Assembly (NCBI GenBank): GCA_963785115.1
Contig: CAWATY010000009.1
Location: forward strand, 310,001-374,000
Length of the DNA: 64,000 nucleotides
Direction: 5' to 3'
From: JACCWP01 sp963785115
Lineage (GTDB): Bacteria > Actinomycetota > Actinomycetes > Propionibacteriales > Nocardioidaceae
The notes below the pieces were generated by a model. The model was not told where the DNA came from. It made no database searches and saw only the letters and a list, made by a program, of their open reading frames with translations. Shown here in pieces: positions 16,221 to 24,841 of the stretch (position 1 is the stretch's first letter; each line of letters opens with the position of its first letter). The translations under genes and the position numbers were made by a program.

Positions 16221-17804
16221 TCAGCCCACGTCCCGCCGGGCCAGCCCGGCCACACCGGCGGCGAGCAGGACGGCCGCGACCGCCGTCAGGGCGAGCAGCG
16301 GTCCGGCGGCGAGGTCGACCCCCGGCAGCCGCGGGACGTGGTCGAACGGCGAGAGCCGCACCGACCAGTCCGGCAACCCCAGCGTGTCGCCGAGCAGGGC
16401 GACGACCACGACGCCCACCAGCGCCGCCCAGGCGAGCGGCAGCGCGCGGGGGGCGACCCCGAAGAGCGCAGCGGCCACGCCCACCAGCACCCACGTCGCC
16501 GGGGCATACGCGAGCGAGGCCACCAGCAGCCGCAGCACCTGCCCGGCGTCGCCGGCGAGCAGGCCGTCGGTGACCCCGGTCCCGACGCCCGCCGCGGCCA
16601 GGGCGAGGGTCGAGCCGACGACCGCGACCACGAGGTGGCCGCCGACCCACTGCCAGCGCGGCATCGAGCCGGCCAGCACCACCTCGGCCCGCCCGGCGGT
16701 CTCCTCACCGCGCGGGCGCACTGTGGCCTGCAACGCGAACCCTGCGGCCATCAGCGCGGTCATCATCGTGATCGTCGCGAAGAAGGCGTCGGTGATCGAC
16801 GTGCCGCTCTTGACCATCAGGTCGGCGAGCGCCTCGTTGTCGGCGAGCAGGTCCTCGGCGGACTGGCCGACCGAGCCGTAGGCGACGCCGAGCACGAACA
16901 GTCCGACGACCCACGCGATGACCGTTCCACGCTGCAGCCGGACCGCCAGGCCGAGCGGGCCGAGCATCCGTGGGGACGCCACGGCGGGGCCCGCCCGCGG
17001 GGGCACCAGGCCCGCGCCGACATCGCGGCGGTCGAGCAACGCCACCGAGCAGGTGACCAGGACGGCGATCGCGGCGGCCGGGAGCACGAGCACCCACCAA
17101 CGCTCGTCGGCGTACGGACGTAAGGCCTGGCCCCAGCCGAGGGGTGAGGCCCACGAGGCACCACCGCCGCCTCCGACGTCGCCGGCGGCCCGCACAGCGA
17201 ACGCGGCACCGAGCAGCGCGACGCCAAGGCCGCTCGCGCCGCGCCCGCTCTCCACCACCTGCGCGGCGACGGCGGCGATCGCGGCGAACACCCATCCCAC
17301 CACCGTGAACGACAGGCCGAGCGCCACCGAGCCGGCCGTCGGGAGGTCGAGGCCGATCAGCCCGGCGGTCACCAGGGCACCGGCCAGCAGCTGGGCACTG
17401 CCGACGACCAGCAGGGTGGCGACCGTGGCGGCGTGCCGCCCGAGCACCGTCGCCCGCAACAGCTCGGTCCGGCCGGACTCCTCCTCGCCGCGGGTGTTCC
17501 GCACGACCAGCAGCACGCCCATCAGCGCGATCGCGACATAGCCGGTGATGCCGATCTCGAAGGCGACGATCCCGCCGATGGAGTCGAGCCCGTAGCCCGG
17601 CCCCGACATCGCCCGGACGGCCGGGTTGCCGCCGATCGTCGCGGCGTACGACGCCCGCTCGGCCGGGCTGTCGTACAACGAGACCTGGGCCGCGGCGCTG
17701 GAGACGAGCAGACCCGCCAGGCCGAGGACCCAGACCGCCAGCCGCACCCGGTCGCGGCGCAGCACCATCCGGACCATGGCCGCGGTGCCGGTGAGGGACC
17801 TCAC
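16221..17804 (-). CDS. ABC-2 type exporter permease (polyketide/antibiotic-export type)
   Basis: A 527-residue integral membrane protein with about 12 hydrophobic segments in two similar halves. Each half begins near an 'RGEE..GR.E..LA..' loop: 'TRGEEESGRTELLRATVLGRHA' near residue 110 and 'PRGEETAGRAEVVLAGSMPRWQ' near 375. This duplicated layout is typical of the TipA/LanT-like 'exporter of polyketide antibiotics' group. It overlaps the ATP-binding gene by 4 bp and pairs with it as an exporter. Substrate not predictable; the divergent GbsR/MarR gene probably controls it. Confidence 0.87.
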   Translation of the reverse strand: MRSLTGTAAMVRMVLRRDRVRLAVWVLGLAGLLVSSAAAQVSLYDSPAERASYAATIGGNPAVRAMSGPGYGLDSIGGIVAFEIGITGYVAIALMGVLLVVRNTRGEEESGRTELLRATVLGRHAATVATLLVVGSAQLLAGALVTAGLIGLDLPTAGSVALGLSFTVVGWVFAAIAAVAAQVVESGRGASGLGVALLGAAFAVRAAGDVGGGGGASWASPLGWGQALRPYADERWWVLVLPAAAIAVLVTCSVALLDRRDVGAGLVPPRAGPAVASPRMLGPLGLAVRLQRGTVIAWVVGLFVLGVAYGSVGQSAEDLLADNEALADLMVKSGTSITDAFFATITMMTALMAAGFALQATVRPRGEETAGRAEVVLAGSMPRWQWVGGHLVVAVVGSTLALAAAGVGTGVTDGLLAGDAGQVLRLLVASLAYAPATWVLVGVAAALFGVAPRALPLAWAALVGVVVVALLGDTLGLPDWSVRLSPFDHVPRLPGVDLAAGPLLALTAVAAVLLAAGVAGLARRDVG

Positions 17805-18712
17805 GACGCCACCCGGTCCGCGGGCGCGAGGTCGTCGCCGTAATGCCGCAGGAACAGCTCCTCGAGGGTGGGCGGGTGGCTCACCAGGCTGCGGATGCCC
17901 GCCTCGGAGAGCTCACGGACGGCCGCGTCGAGCTGGTCGGTGTCGACGTGGAAGGTGACCGTGCCGTCCTGCACGGCCAGGTCGTGCACGCCCGACAGGC
18001 TGTCCAGGCCCGGGGCCGGTCGAGCGGTCGCGGCAACCACCGACGTGCGGGTCAGGTGGCGCAGCTCGTCGAGCGTCCCGCTCTCGACCACGCGCCCGTG
18101 CCGGATGATGCTCACCCGGTCGGCCAGCGCCTCCACCTCGGCCAGGATGTGGCTGGACAGCAGCACGGTGCGACCGTGCTCGCGCAGCTCGCGGATGCAG
18201 TCGGTGAACACCGACTCCATCAGCGGGTCGAGCCCGGAGGTCGGCTCGTCGAGGACGAACAGCTCGACGTCGGACGCGAGCGCCGCGACGAGCGCCACCT
18301 TCTGCCGGTTGCCCTTGGAGTAGCTGCGCCCCTTCTTCGTCGGGTCGAGGTCGAAGCGCTCCAGCAGCTCTGCGCGGCGTTGCGGGTCGAGCCCGCCCCG
18401 CAGGTGGCCGAGCAGGTCGATCACCTCCCCGCCGGTGAGCTGCGGCCACAGGTTGACGTCGCCGGGCACGTACGCGAGCCGGCGGTGCAGCTCGACCGCG
18501 TCCTCCCACGGGTCGCCGTCGAGCAGCCGGGCGGAGCCGGAGTCGGCGCGCAGCAGCCCCAGCAGGACCCGGATCGTCGTGGACTTGCCGGCGCCGTTGG
18601 GCCCGACGAAGCCGTGCACCTCGCCGGTGGTCACCTCGAGGTCGAGCCCGTCGAGGGCGCGGGTGGATCCGTAGGTCTTGACCAGGTCGCGGACGGAGAT
18701 CGTGGTGCTCAT
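17801..18712 (-). CDS. ABC transporter ATP-binding protein
   Basis: A 303-residue nucleotide-binding subunit that powers the adjacent permease. Walker A 'GPNGAGKST' near residue 39, an ABC signature-type 'YSKGNRQKVAL', Walker B 'ELFVLDEPTSGLD' and H-loop 'LLSSHIL' are all present. The C-terminal extension is DrrA-like. The ATG at 18712 (MSTTISVRDLVKTYG) is chosen over an upstream reading because TACCGT (18724-18719 on the minus strand) ends exactly 6 nt before it. Expression should be governed by the divergent regulator through the shared spacer. Confidence 0.93.
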   Translation of the reverse strand: MSTTISVRDLVKTYGSTRALDGLDLEVTTGEVHGFVGPNGAGKSTTIRVLLGLLRADSGSARLLDGDPWEDAVELHRRLAYVPGDVNLWPQLTGGEVIDLLGHLRGGLDPQRRAELLERFDLDPTKKGRSYSKGNRQKVALVAALASDVELFVLDEPTSGLDPLMESVFTDCIRELREHGRTVLLSSHILAEVEALADRVSIIRHGRVVESGTLDELRHLTRTSVVAATARPAPGLDSLSGVHDLAVQDGTVTFHVDTDQLDAAVRELSEAGIRSLVSHPPTLEELFLRHYGDDLAPADRVAS

Positions 18713-18769
18713 GCTGGCACGGTACACATCATTAACACATTCGTGAAGTGTCATGTGTATGATGATCCT
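18713..18769. promoter_or_regulatory. Divergent promoter/operator between ABC exporter and GbsR/MarR regulator
   Basis: This 57-bp AT-richer spacer holds two facing leaderless promoters: -10 TATGAT (18758-18763, plus) 6 nt before the GTG at 18770, and -10 TACCGT (18724-18719, minus) 6 nt before the ATG at 18712. ACACAT at 18735-18740 and ATGTGT at 18753-18758 form an inverted repeat with a 12-bp spacer. A further ACACAT lies at 18724-18729. The placement over both promoters fits an operator for the regulator. Confidence 0.6.
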
Positions 18770-19309
18770 GTGACCTCAGACACCGCGGTCGACGACACGG
18801 CCGACGGCGACACCGACGTGCAGCACGAGCGGCTGCTCCGGTTCGTGGAGCGGTTCGCCATGGTCCTGGCCGACTCCGGGATGCCGCGGATGCCGGCCCG
18901 GGTGTTCGCCTACGCGCTGGCCGCCGACGGCGAGCAGTGGACGGCGGGCGAGCTCGCGACCGCGCTGCGGGTGAGCCCGGCGGCGATCTCCGGCGCGCTG
19001 CGCTACCTGGTCCCGGCCGGACTGCTCGACCGGGAGCGCGAGCCCGGGTCCCGCAGCGACCACTACCGGATCGCCGCCGACGACATCTGGTCCCACATCT
19101 ACTTCCGCCGGGCGGCGACCCTCGCGCCGTACGAGGAGCTCGCCGCCGAGGGCGTCGCGGTGCTCGGGCCGGACGGCGCCGGTGCCCGCCGGATGCGCGA
19201 GACGCAGGCATTCATGGCCTTCCTGCGGGCCGAGCTGCCCCGACTGATGGAGGGCTGGCAGCGGCACCGGGCGGACCTGCAGGACGGCCCGGGCCCCGTG
19301 CCAGACTGA
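18770..19309 (+). CDS. GbsR/MarR-family transcriptional regulator
   Basis: A 179-residue winged-helix regulator. 'FVERFAMVLADSGMPRMPARVFAYALAADGEQWTAGELATALRVSPAAISGALRYLVPAGLLDREREPGSR' is the characteristic GbsR-like HTH (about residues 25-95), followed by a helical C-terminal part. The GTG start is fixed by the TATGAT box 6 nt upstream. Divergent orientation and the shared palindromic spacer suggest that it represses the ABC exporter and itself. The ligand is unknown. Confidence 0.9.
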   Translation: MTSDTAVDDTADGDTDVQHERLLRFVERFAMVLADSGMPRMPARVFAYALAADGEQWTAGELATALRVSPAAISGALRYLVPAGLLDREREPGSRSDHYRIAADDIWSHIYFRRAATLAPYEELAAEGVAVLGPDGAGARRMRETQAFMAFLRAELPRLMEGWQRHRADLQDGPGPVPD

Positions 19310-19313
19310 CCCC

Positions 19314-19940
19314 ATGTCCGACCGCACGCTGGAGCTGTACGCCGGCATCGAGTCGGCGGGCTACCACCCGGAGGCCGTGTCGGACGGGATCGCCGCCGCC
19401 CTGGTGGACGAGCCGGTCGTCGACTTCCTGGTCCACCACGAGCCCACCTTCGACCACGACGAGGTGCGGCGGCACGTGACGGTTGTCGTGCTCACCGGCA
19501 CCCGGCTGCTGGTGGGCCACACCGACGAGCACCCGCCCGACGACCTGCTGCCGACCCCGTACACGGCGACCACGACCGAGACCGTCGCGCTGGACGCGGT
19601 GACGTCCGTCGTGCTGAACCGGATGGTCGCGCAGCAGGTCGAGTCCCGGCAGAGCCGACAGGGTCGGCAGAGCAGGCGCGGCGCGCGTGCCGAGCGCACC
19701 GAGCCCAGTGAGGCGGTCATGACCGTGTCCTGGGGGGCGGTGCGCCGGGTCGACCTGGAGCCCGCGACGTGTGCCGATCCCGAGTGCGAGGCCGACCACG
19801 GCTACACCGGGACGGTCAGCTCCGACGACTTCTCGCTGCGGGTGAGCGCGGCGGCCGACGGTGCTGAGGCGGTGGCGCGGGTCCTCGACTTCGCGCGGAC
19901 GCTGTCACAGGCCACGGTGAGCGCGACCGCGCGCGCATGA
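19314..19940 (+). CDS. DUF5998 family protein
   Basis: A 208-residue soluble protein, beginning MSDRTLELYAGIESAGYHPE. It fits the actinobacterial family DUF5998, which from memory is commonly placed before the phosphodiesterase and thymidine kinase, as here. A central Arg/Gln-rich stretch ('QQVESRQSRQGRQSRRGARA', about 106-125) splits two beta-rich halves. A Cys pair 'CADPEC' near residue 145 might bind metal. CAGACT ends 6 nt before the ATG, so its own promoter is possible even though it begins 4 bp after the regulator gene. It overlaps the next gene by 4 bp. No function is known to me. Confidence 0.8.
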   Translation: MSDRTLELYAGIESAGYHPEAVSDGIAAALVDEPVVDFLVHHEPTFDHDEVRRHVTVVVLTGTRLLVGHTDEHPPDDLLPTPYTATTTETVALDAVTSVVLNRMVAQQVESRQSRQGRQSRRGARAERTEPSEAVMTVSWGAVRRVDLEPATCADPECEADHGYTGTVSSDDFSLRVSAAADGAEAVARVLDFARTLSQATVSATARA

Positions 19941-21115
19941 GGGTGGTCGACGCGACCGACCCCGAATCCGAACCCGGCCCCGGTGCCGGGGCGGTGCTGC
20001 CGGCCTACGGCGAGCGGGCGTTGTGCGACCTGCTGCCCGCCGTCGCCGCCCGGCTCGGCGCCACCGGATACCGGGACACGATCGGGCTGCCGGTCGTCGA
20101 CAGCTTCGTCGTGCTCCTGGTCGACGGGCTCGGCGAGCTGCTGCTGCGCGAGCACGCCTCCGAGGCGCCGTACCTGGCGTCGCTGCTGCGCCCGGGTCCG
20201 CCACTCACCGCGAGCGTGCCGTCGACGACCGCGACGAGCGTGACCGGCCTCGGCACCGGGTTGCCGCCAGGGGTGCACGGTGTCGTCGGCTACACGATGC
20301 GGGTGCCGGGGACGCTGGACCTGCTCAACGCGCTGACCTGGCGCGGCGGCGTCGACCCGACCACCTGGCAGCCGCACCCGAGCATGTTCGGCCGGCTGCG
20401 CTCGGCGGGTGTCGAGGCGACCGTGGTGAGCCGCTCGTCGTTCCGGGGCTCGGGGCTGACCCAGGTGAGCCAGCGCGGCGCCACGTTCGTCGACGCCGAC
20501 ACCCCGTGGGAGCGCGTCGACACCGTCGCGGCCGTGGTCGACGAGGGCCGTCGTCGTGGGGTGCGTGCGCTGACGTACACCTACGAGTCCGAGCTCGACC
20601 ACACCGGCCACGAGACGGGGTACAGGTCACGGGCCTGGCGCGACGTCCTGCGGGCGGTCGACGCCGACGCCCGCGCGCTGCGCGACGCGCTGCCGGCGGG
20701 CACGGCGCTCGTCGTCACCGGCGACCACGGCATGGTCGACGTCCCGGACGACGACCGCGTCGACGCCGACCTCGAGCCCGACCTGCTCGACGGCGTGGTG
20801 CTGCTCGGCGGCGAGGCGCGCTTCCGCCAGCTGTGGACGGCGGCGGGACGCACCGACGAGGTCGCGGCGCGCTGGCGGCTGCGCTGCGGCGACCGGGCCT
20901 GGGTGTGCACCCGCGACGAGGCGGAGGCGGCGGGGTGGTTCGGGCCACTGGACCCGGTGGTGCGACCCAGGATCGGCGACGTGCTGATCGCGTCGCGGGG
21001 CACGTTCGCGGTGCTCTCGTCGCGCAAGTTCGCGGTCGAGACGCGGATGCGCGGCTTCCACGGGTCGCTGACGCCGGAAGAGATGCTGGTGCCGCTGCTC
21101 GTCGACGTCACCTGA
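19937..21115 (+). CDS. Alkaline-phosphatase-superfamily phosphodiesterase
   Basis: A 392-residue metallo-enzyme of the nucleotide pyrophosphatase/phosphodiesterase type. Metal and nucleophile positions are visible: 'VLLVDGLGELLL' (metal Asp), 'VPSTTATSVTGLGTG' (Thr nucleophile region), 'ELDHTGHETG' (Asp and His) and 'VVTGDHGMVDVPDD' (Asp-His). No signal peptide, so cytoplasmic. It overlaps DUF5998 by ATGA and precedes thymidine kinase, which hints at nucleotide turnover, but the substrate is not defined by sequence. Confidence 0.88.
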   Translation: MRVVDATDPESEPGPGAGAVLPAYGERALCDLLPAVAARLGATGYRDTIGLPVVDSFVVLLVDGLGELLLREHASEAPYLASLLRPGPPLTASVPSTTATSVTGLGTGLPPGVHGVVGYTMRVPGTLDLLNALTWRGGVDPTTWQPHPSMFGRLRSAGVEATVVSRSSFRGSGLTQVSQRGATFVDADTPWERVDTVAAVVDEGRRRGVRALTYTYESELDHTGHETGYRSRAWRDVLRAVDADARALRDALPAGTALVVTGDHGMVDVPDDDRVDADLEPDLLDGVVLLGGEARFRQLWTAAGRTDEVAARWRLRCGDRAWVCTRDEAEAAGWFGPLDPVVRPRIGDVLIASRGTFAVLSSRKFAVETRMRGFHGSLTPEEMLVPLLVDVT

Positions 21116-21183
21116 GGTCTCGCAGGATCGGCGGGCCGGACGGCAGCCGGACCGGGCCACTGGCGGTGGGGCAGGATGCCGCC

Positions 21184-21843
21184 GTGGGCGAGCTCGTGTT
21201 CTTCACCGGGACGATGGACTGCGGCAAGTCGACCCTCGCCCTGCAGACCGACCACAACCACGCGGCGCGCGGCCGGGTGGGGAGGATCTTCACCAGCCAC
21301 GACCGGGCCGGTGACGCCACGCTGTCCAGCCGGTTGGGCCTCGCGGTCGACGCGATCGAGGTGCCGTACGACTTCGACTTCTGGGGCTACGTCGTCGACG
21401 AGCTCACGCACGGCGGACGGATCGACTACCTGGTGTGCGACGAGGTCCAGTTCTACGGACCGGGTCAGGTCGAGCAGCTGGCCCGGGTAGCCGACGAGCT
21501 GGACCTCGACGTGTTCTGCTTCGGCATCCTCACCGACTTCCGCACCCGGCTGTTCCCCGGGTCGGCGCGGCTGGTCGAGCTGGCAGACCGGATGCAGGTG
21601 CTGCAGGTCGAAGCCTTGTGCTGGTGCGGCGAACGGGCCACCCACAACGCCCGTACGGTCGGCGGCGAGATGGTGACCGAGGGGGAGGTGATCGTCGTCG
21701 GTGACACCGACGACGAGACGTCTGCGGAGCCCGAGGGTGTGGTCGGCTACGAGGTACTGTGCCGGCGCCACCACCGGCGGCGGCTCACCGCGGCCAGGGC
21801 GAAGGCCGCCTCGCTGTCCCCCGACCCGCTGCCCTTCGGATGA
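21184..21843 (+). CDS. tdk: Thymidine kinase
   Basis: A 219-residue type II thymidine kinase, phosphorylating thymidine to dTMP in the salvage pathway. The P-loop 'FTGTMDCGKST' lies at residues 7-17, the catalytic Glu in 'CDEVQFYG', and the C-terminal zinc site in 'LCWCGERATHNAR' and 'VLCRRHH'. The GTG at 21184 is preceded by CAGGAT ending exactly 6 nt upstream, matching other leaderless starts here. It overlaps the sulfurtransferase by ATGA. Normal length for the family. Confidence 0.95.
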   Translation: MGELVFFTGTMDCGKSTLALQTDHNHAARGRVGRIFTSHDRAGDATLSSRLGLAVDAIEVPYDFDFWGYVVDELTHGGRIDYLVCDEVQFYGPGQVEQLARVADELDLDVFCFGILTDFRTRLFPGSARLVELADRMQVLQVEALCWCGERATHNARTVGGEMVTEGEVIVVGDTDDETSAEPEGVVGYEVLCRRHHRRRLTAARAKAASLSPDPLPFG

Positions 21844-22688
21844 GCGTCGTGGGCCCGCTGATCGACGTGCGGGAGCTGCGCGCCGCTCTCGACCAGCCGG
21901 TGGCCCTGCTGGACGTGCGCTGGTCGCTGACCGGCCCACCGGGCCGGGAGGTGTACGAGGCCGGACACCTGCCCGGCGCGGTCTTCGTCGACCTCGACCG
22001 CGACCTCGCCGGACCGCCCGGTGCCGGTGGTCGGCACCCGCTGCCCGACCCGGCGGGCTTCGTGGCGACGATGACGGCGTACGGGGTCGACGACTGCCTG
22101 CCGGTGGTCGTCTACGACCAACGCGACGGCACCGCGGCCGCGCGGCTGTGGTGGCTGCTGCGCTGGTGCGGGCACGACGACGTGCGACTGCTCGACGGCG
22201 GCTACGACGCGTGGGTCGCGGACGGGCGTGCGACCGAGTCCGGACCGCCGGTGGCCCCGCGGCACGGCCGGTTCAGCCGGCCGACGTTCTCCGCCGAGCC
22301 GGGGCAGCTGCCGACGCTCGACGCCGACGCGGCCGCCGCGCTGGCCCGCGCCGGGGTGCTGCTGGACGCCCGGGCTGCCGCGCGCTTCCGGGGCGAGGTC
22401 GAGCCCGTGGACCCCGTCGCCGGCCACGTGCCCGGCGCGGTCAGTGCACCGGCAACAGACAACGTCGGGCCGGATGGACGGTTCCTGCCGGCCGCAGTGC
22501 TGCGTCAGCGGTTCGCCGCCCTCGGCGCGGACGGCTCCCGGGCGGTCGGCGCGTACTGCGGGTCCGGCGTCACCGCCGCGCACGAGGTGCTCGCGCTGGA
22601 GGTGGCAGGGATCGGCGCCGCGCTGTGGCCGGGCTCGTGGAGCGAGTGGGTCGCCGACCCCGACCGGCCGGTGGCCACGGGGGACTGA
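21840..22688 (+). CDS. Thiosulfate/3-mercaptopyruvate sulfurtransferase (tandem rhodanese)
   Basis: A 282-residue protein with two rhodanese domains. The C-terminal domain has the active loop with Cys240 in 'AYCGSGVTAAHE'. The N-terminal domain has 'YDQRDGTAAARLWW' with Asp in place of the Cys, as is usual for the structural half. It transfers sulfur from thiosulfate or 3-mercaptopyruvate to an acceptor such as cyanide or thiols; the CGSG(V/I)T loop leans towards the mercaptopyruvate type. Start ATG overlaps the tdk stop codon. Cytoplasmic. Confidence 0.92.
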   Translation: MSVVGPLIDVRELRAALDQPVALLDVRWSLTGPPGREVYEAGHLPGAVFVDLDRDLAGPPGAGGRHPLPDPAGFVATMTAYGVDDCLPVVVYDQRDGTAAARLWWLLRWCGHDDVRLLDGGYDAWVADGRATESGPPVAPRHGRFSRPTFSAEPGQLPTLDADAAAALARAGVLLDARAAARFRGEVEPVDPVAGHVPGAVSAPATDNVGPDGRFLPAAVLRQRFAALGADGSRAVGAYCGSGVTAAHEVLALEVAGIGAALWPGSWSEWVADPDRPVATGD

Positions 22689-22689
22689 G

Positions 22690-23859
22690 GTGCCGATCGG
22701 ATTCCTGGTGACCACCTGCGTCCTGGCCGTGTGCACCTGGTGCGCGGCGGCTCCGCCGCACCCACGCCGGTCCAGCCCGTTCAGCTGGACGTACGTGTTG
22801 GGCCTGATCGTCAACGAGCTGCCGTCGATCGCCTTCGCCGTGCTTGTCGGGTCGACGCTGCTGGCGTCGGCCGAGAACGACCTCGACAACCCGGTCGGCG
22901 TCGCAGCGCTCGGGATGGCCGCCCTGACGCTGCCGGGGCTCGTGGTCGTGGCCCGGCGCGCGCCGCGGGCCGGACCCGCCCTCGACCGGGCGCTGAGCGA
23001 CGGCCTCGGCGCCGGATGGCGGGGAAGGCTCGGCCCGGGGTTCGCGGCCGGGCTGCGCCGACGGATGCCCTACGCCCGGATCGTGTTCGCGCCCTTCCGG
23101 GTGCGGCGCTGGGACGTGCGTCGGGTGGCAAACATCAGGTACGGCGACGCGGGTCGGCGCAACCTGCTCGACGTCTACCAGCACCGATCCCGGCCGACCG
23201 GCGGTCCGGTGCTGATCCACCTGCACGGGGGAGCGTTCCGCAGCGGCCGGAAGAACCGCGAGGCGCGACCGCTGCTCTACCGGCTGGCGAGCCAGGGCTG
23301 GGTGTGCGTCAGCGCGAACTACCGGATCGGCCGGTCCGCGCGGTTCCCCGACCACCTCGTCGACCTCAAGAAGGTCATCGCGTGGGTAGGCGAGCACGGG
23401 CACGAGTACGGCGCCGACTCCGGGACGCTGTTCGTTGCCGGTAGCTCTGCGGGGGCCCAGCTGGCCGCGACGGCCGCTCTCACCCAGAACGACCCGGCGT
23501 TCCAGCCGGGCTTCGAGGACGCGGACACGTCGGTCGCGGGCGCCGTCTGCCTGTACGGCTACTACGGCGGGCTCGACTCCGAAGGGCCGCTGCCCACGTC
23601 ACCGCACGACTACGTACGAGCGGACGCACCACCGTTCTTCGTGACGCACGGGGACCAGGACACCATCGTGATCGTGGAGGACGCCCGGGCCTTCGTCGAG
23701 ACGCTGCGCAGCACCTCGACCCGCCCGGTCGTCTATGCCGAGCTCCCCGGCGCACAGCACGGGTTCGACCTGTTCGGCTCGCTGCGCTGCGAGCGCGTCG
23801 TGGACGCGGTCGAGGCATTCGCCGCCTGGGTCAGGTCGGGGGCCGGGAGCCGAACATGA
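22690..23859 (+). CDS. Membrane-anchored alpha/beta hydrolase (esterase/lipase-like)
   Basis: A 389-residue protein. Residues 1-90 hold about three hydrophobic segments, then a hydrolase domain of the hormone-sensitive-lipase type. The oxyanion motif 'HLHGGAFRSG', nucleophile Ser253 in 'AGSSAGAQ', an Asp in 'THGDQDTI' and His in 'AQHGFDLF' complete the triad. It probably cleaves a carboxylic ester at the membrane. The GTG start is 1 bp after the sulfurtransferase stop codon. The last 29 bp overlap the convergent sepH gene. Confidence 0.87.
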   Translation: MPIGFLVTTCVLAVCTWCAAAPPHPRRSSPFSWTYVLGLIVNELPSIAFAVLVGSTLLASAENDLDNPVGVAALGMAALTLPGLVVVARRAPRAGPALDRALSDGLGAGWRGRLGPGFAAGLRRRMPYARIVFAPFRVRRWDVRRVANIRYGDAGRRNLLDVYQHRSRPTGGPVLIHLHGGAFRSGRKNREARPLLYRLASQGWVCVSANYRIGRSARFPDHLVDLKKVIAWVGEHGHEYGADSGTLFVAGSSAGAQLAATAALTQNDPAFQPGFEDADTSVAGAVCLYGYYGGLDSEGPLPTSPHDYVRADAPPFFVTHGDQDTIVIVEDARAFVETLRSTSTRPVVYAELPGAQHGFDLFGSLRCERVVDAVEAFAAWVRSGAGSRT

Positions 23860-24841
23860 TCTCGTCCCACGTCGGGACCGAGGAGCGGGTGCGGGGCTTG
23901 CGGCGCCGCTGACGTCCGGTGTCGCTGTCGTCGACGTCGTCGGTCGGAGGCTCGCGCCCGACATCGTCACCGACGGCCCGGGCGAGCGCATCGACGTCGT
24001 CTCCGGCGTCCGGCTCGGGGCGCGTACGGGCCGGTGGGACGTCGGCCATCGGCTCGGGCGTGGCGTCGAAGGCGAGCTGCTCACCCCTGGCGTCGGCCCG
24101 CTGGCGACGCAGCCGGTCGAGCGCGCTGGTCCGCACCCGAGGCACCTCGTCGGCGGTGGCCGGCTCGGGGTCGGCCGGTGCTGCCGCGGGCTCGGCCGGC
24201 GCCTCGGGAGCCGGCGGGACGGGCGCCACCGCGCGTACCCGCGGCTCGTCGGGCTCGGGCTCCACCGACAACGGGGGCTCGTCGCCGACGAGCCGCCGGG
24301 CGGCGTCGTCATGGGCCACGACGTAGCGGCCGGGCACGTCGAACAGGAACGTCGCGGGCTCGACGCTGCGCGAGGCGGCCACGGTGACGGCCCAGCGGCC
24401 GTCGTCGCGACGCCACGAGTCCCACCCGGCGCCGTCGGGGTCGAGCCCTCGACCCCGCAGGTGTTCGTCGACCGCGTCCCCGAGGAGCCGGCCGGGGCCG
24501 GACGCGTGCTTGCGCCGTAGCCCGCTGCGCCGCGCCTGCTGACAGACGTGCTCGCGTTCGGCGAGCACCGGCCCCGCGTACGCCATCACCCGCTCCACCG
24601 ACACCTGTGCGACGGCGGCCACCGCCTCCGGCGACTCGCCGGCACGGATCCGGGACTGGATGTCACGGGGACGCAGGGCACTGTCCATGCTGATCTCCAC
24701 CTGTCCGAGCCGAGCACGGTCGCCCCGGGACGCAGCGCGCAGCCTGTCGTCGACGGGAATGCGGAACTGCTCGCCCGTCTCGGTGCGCAGCAGGACGTAG
24801 CGACAGTCGTCGCTCAGCCCGTCCAGGGCGAGGTCACGCAT
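23831..24841 (-). CDS. sepH: Septation protein SepH
   Basis: A 336-residue cell-division protein. The N-terminal DUF3071 domain (about 1-165, 'MRDLALDGLSDDCRYVLLRTETGEQFRIPVD') contains the helix-turn-helix 'SPEAVAAVAQVSVERVMAYAGPVLAERE'. In Streptomyces and mycobacteria this part binds FtsZ and promotes ring assembly. The C-terminal part is a long Pro/Ala/Glu-rich disordered tail ending 'VPTWDEIMFGSR'. The ATG at 24841 overlaps the end of the upstream MFS gene by 8 bp. The longer open frame upstream is not coding. Confidence 0.92.
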   Translation of the reverse strand: MRDLALDGLSDDCRYVLLRTETGEQFRIPVDDRLRAASRGDRARLGQVEISMDSALRPRDIQSRIRAGESPEAVAAVAQVSVERVMAYAGPVLAEREHVCQQARRSGLRRKHASGPGRLLGDAVDEHLRGRGLDPDGAGWDSWRRDDGRWAVTVAASRSVEPATFLFDVPGRYVVAHDDAARRLVGDEPPLSVEPEPDEPRVRAVAPVPPAPEAPAEPAAAPADPEPATADEVPRVRTSALDRLRRQRADARGEQLAFDATPEPMADVPPARTRPEPDAGDDVDALARAVGDDVGREPPTDDVDDSDTGRQRRRKPRTRSSVPTWDEIMFGSRPPT

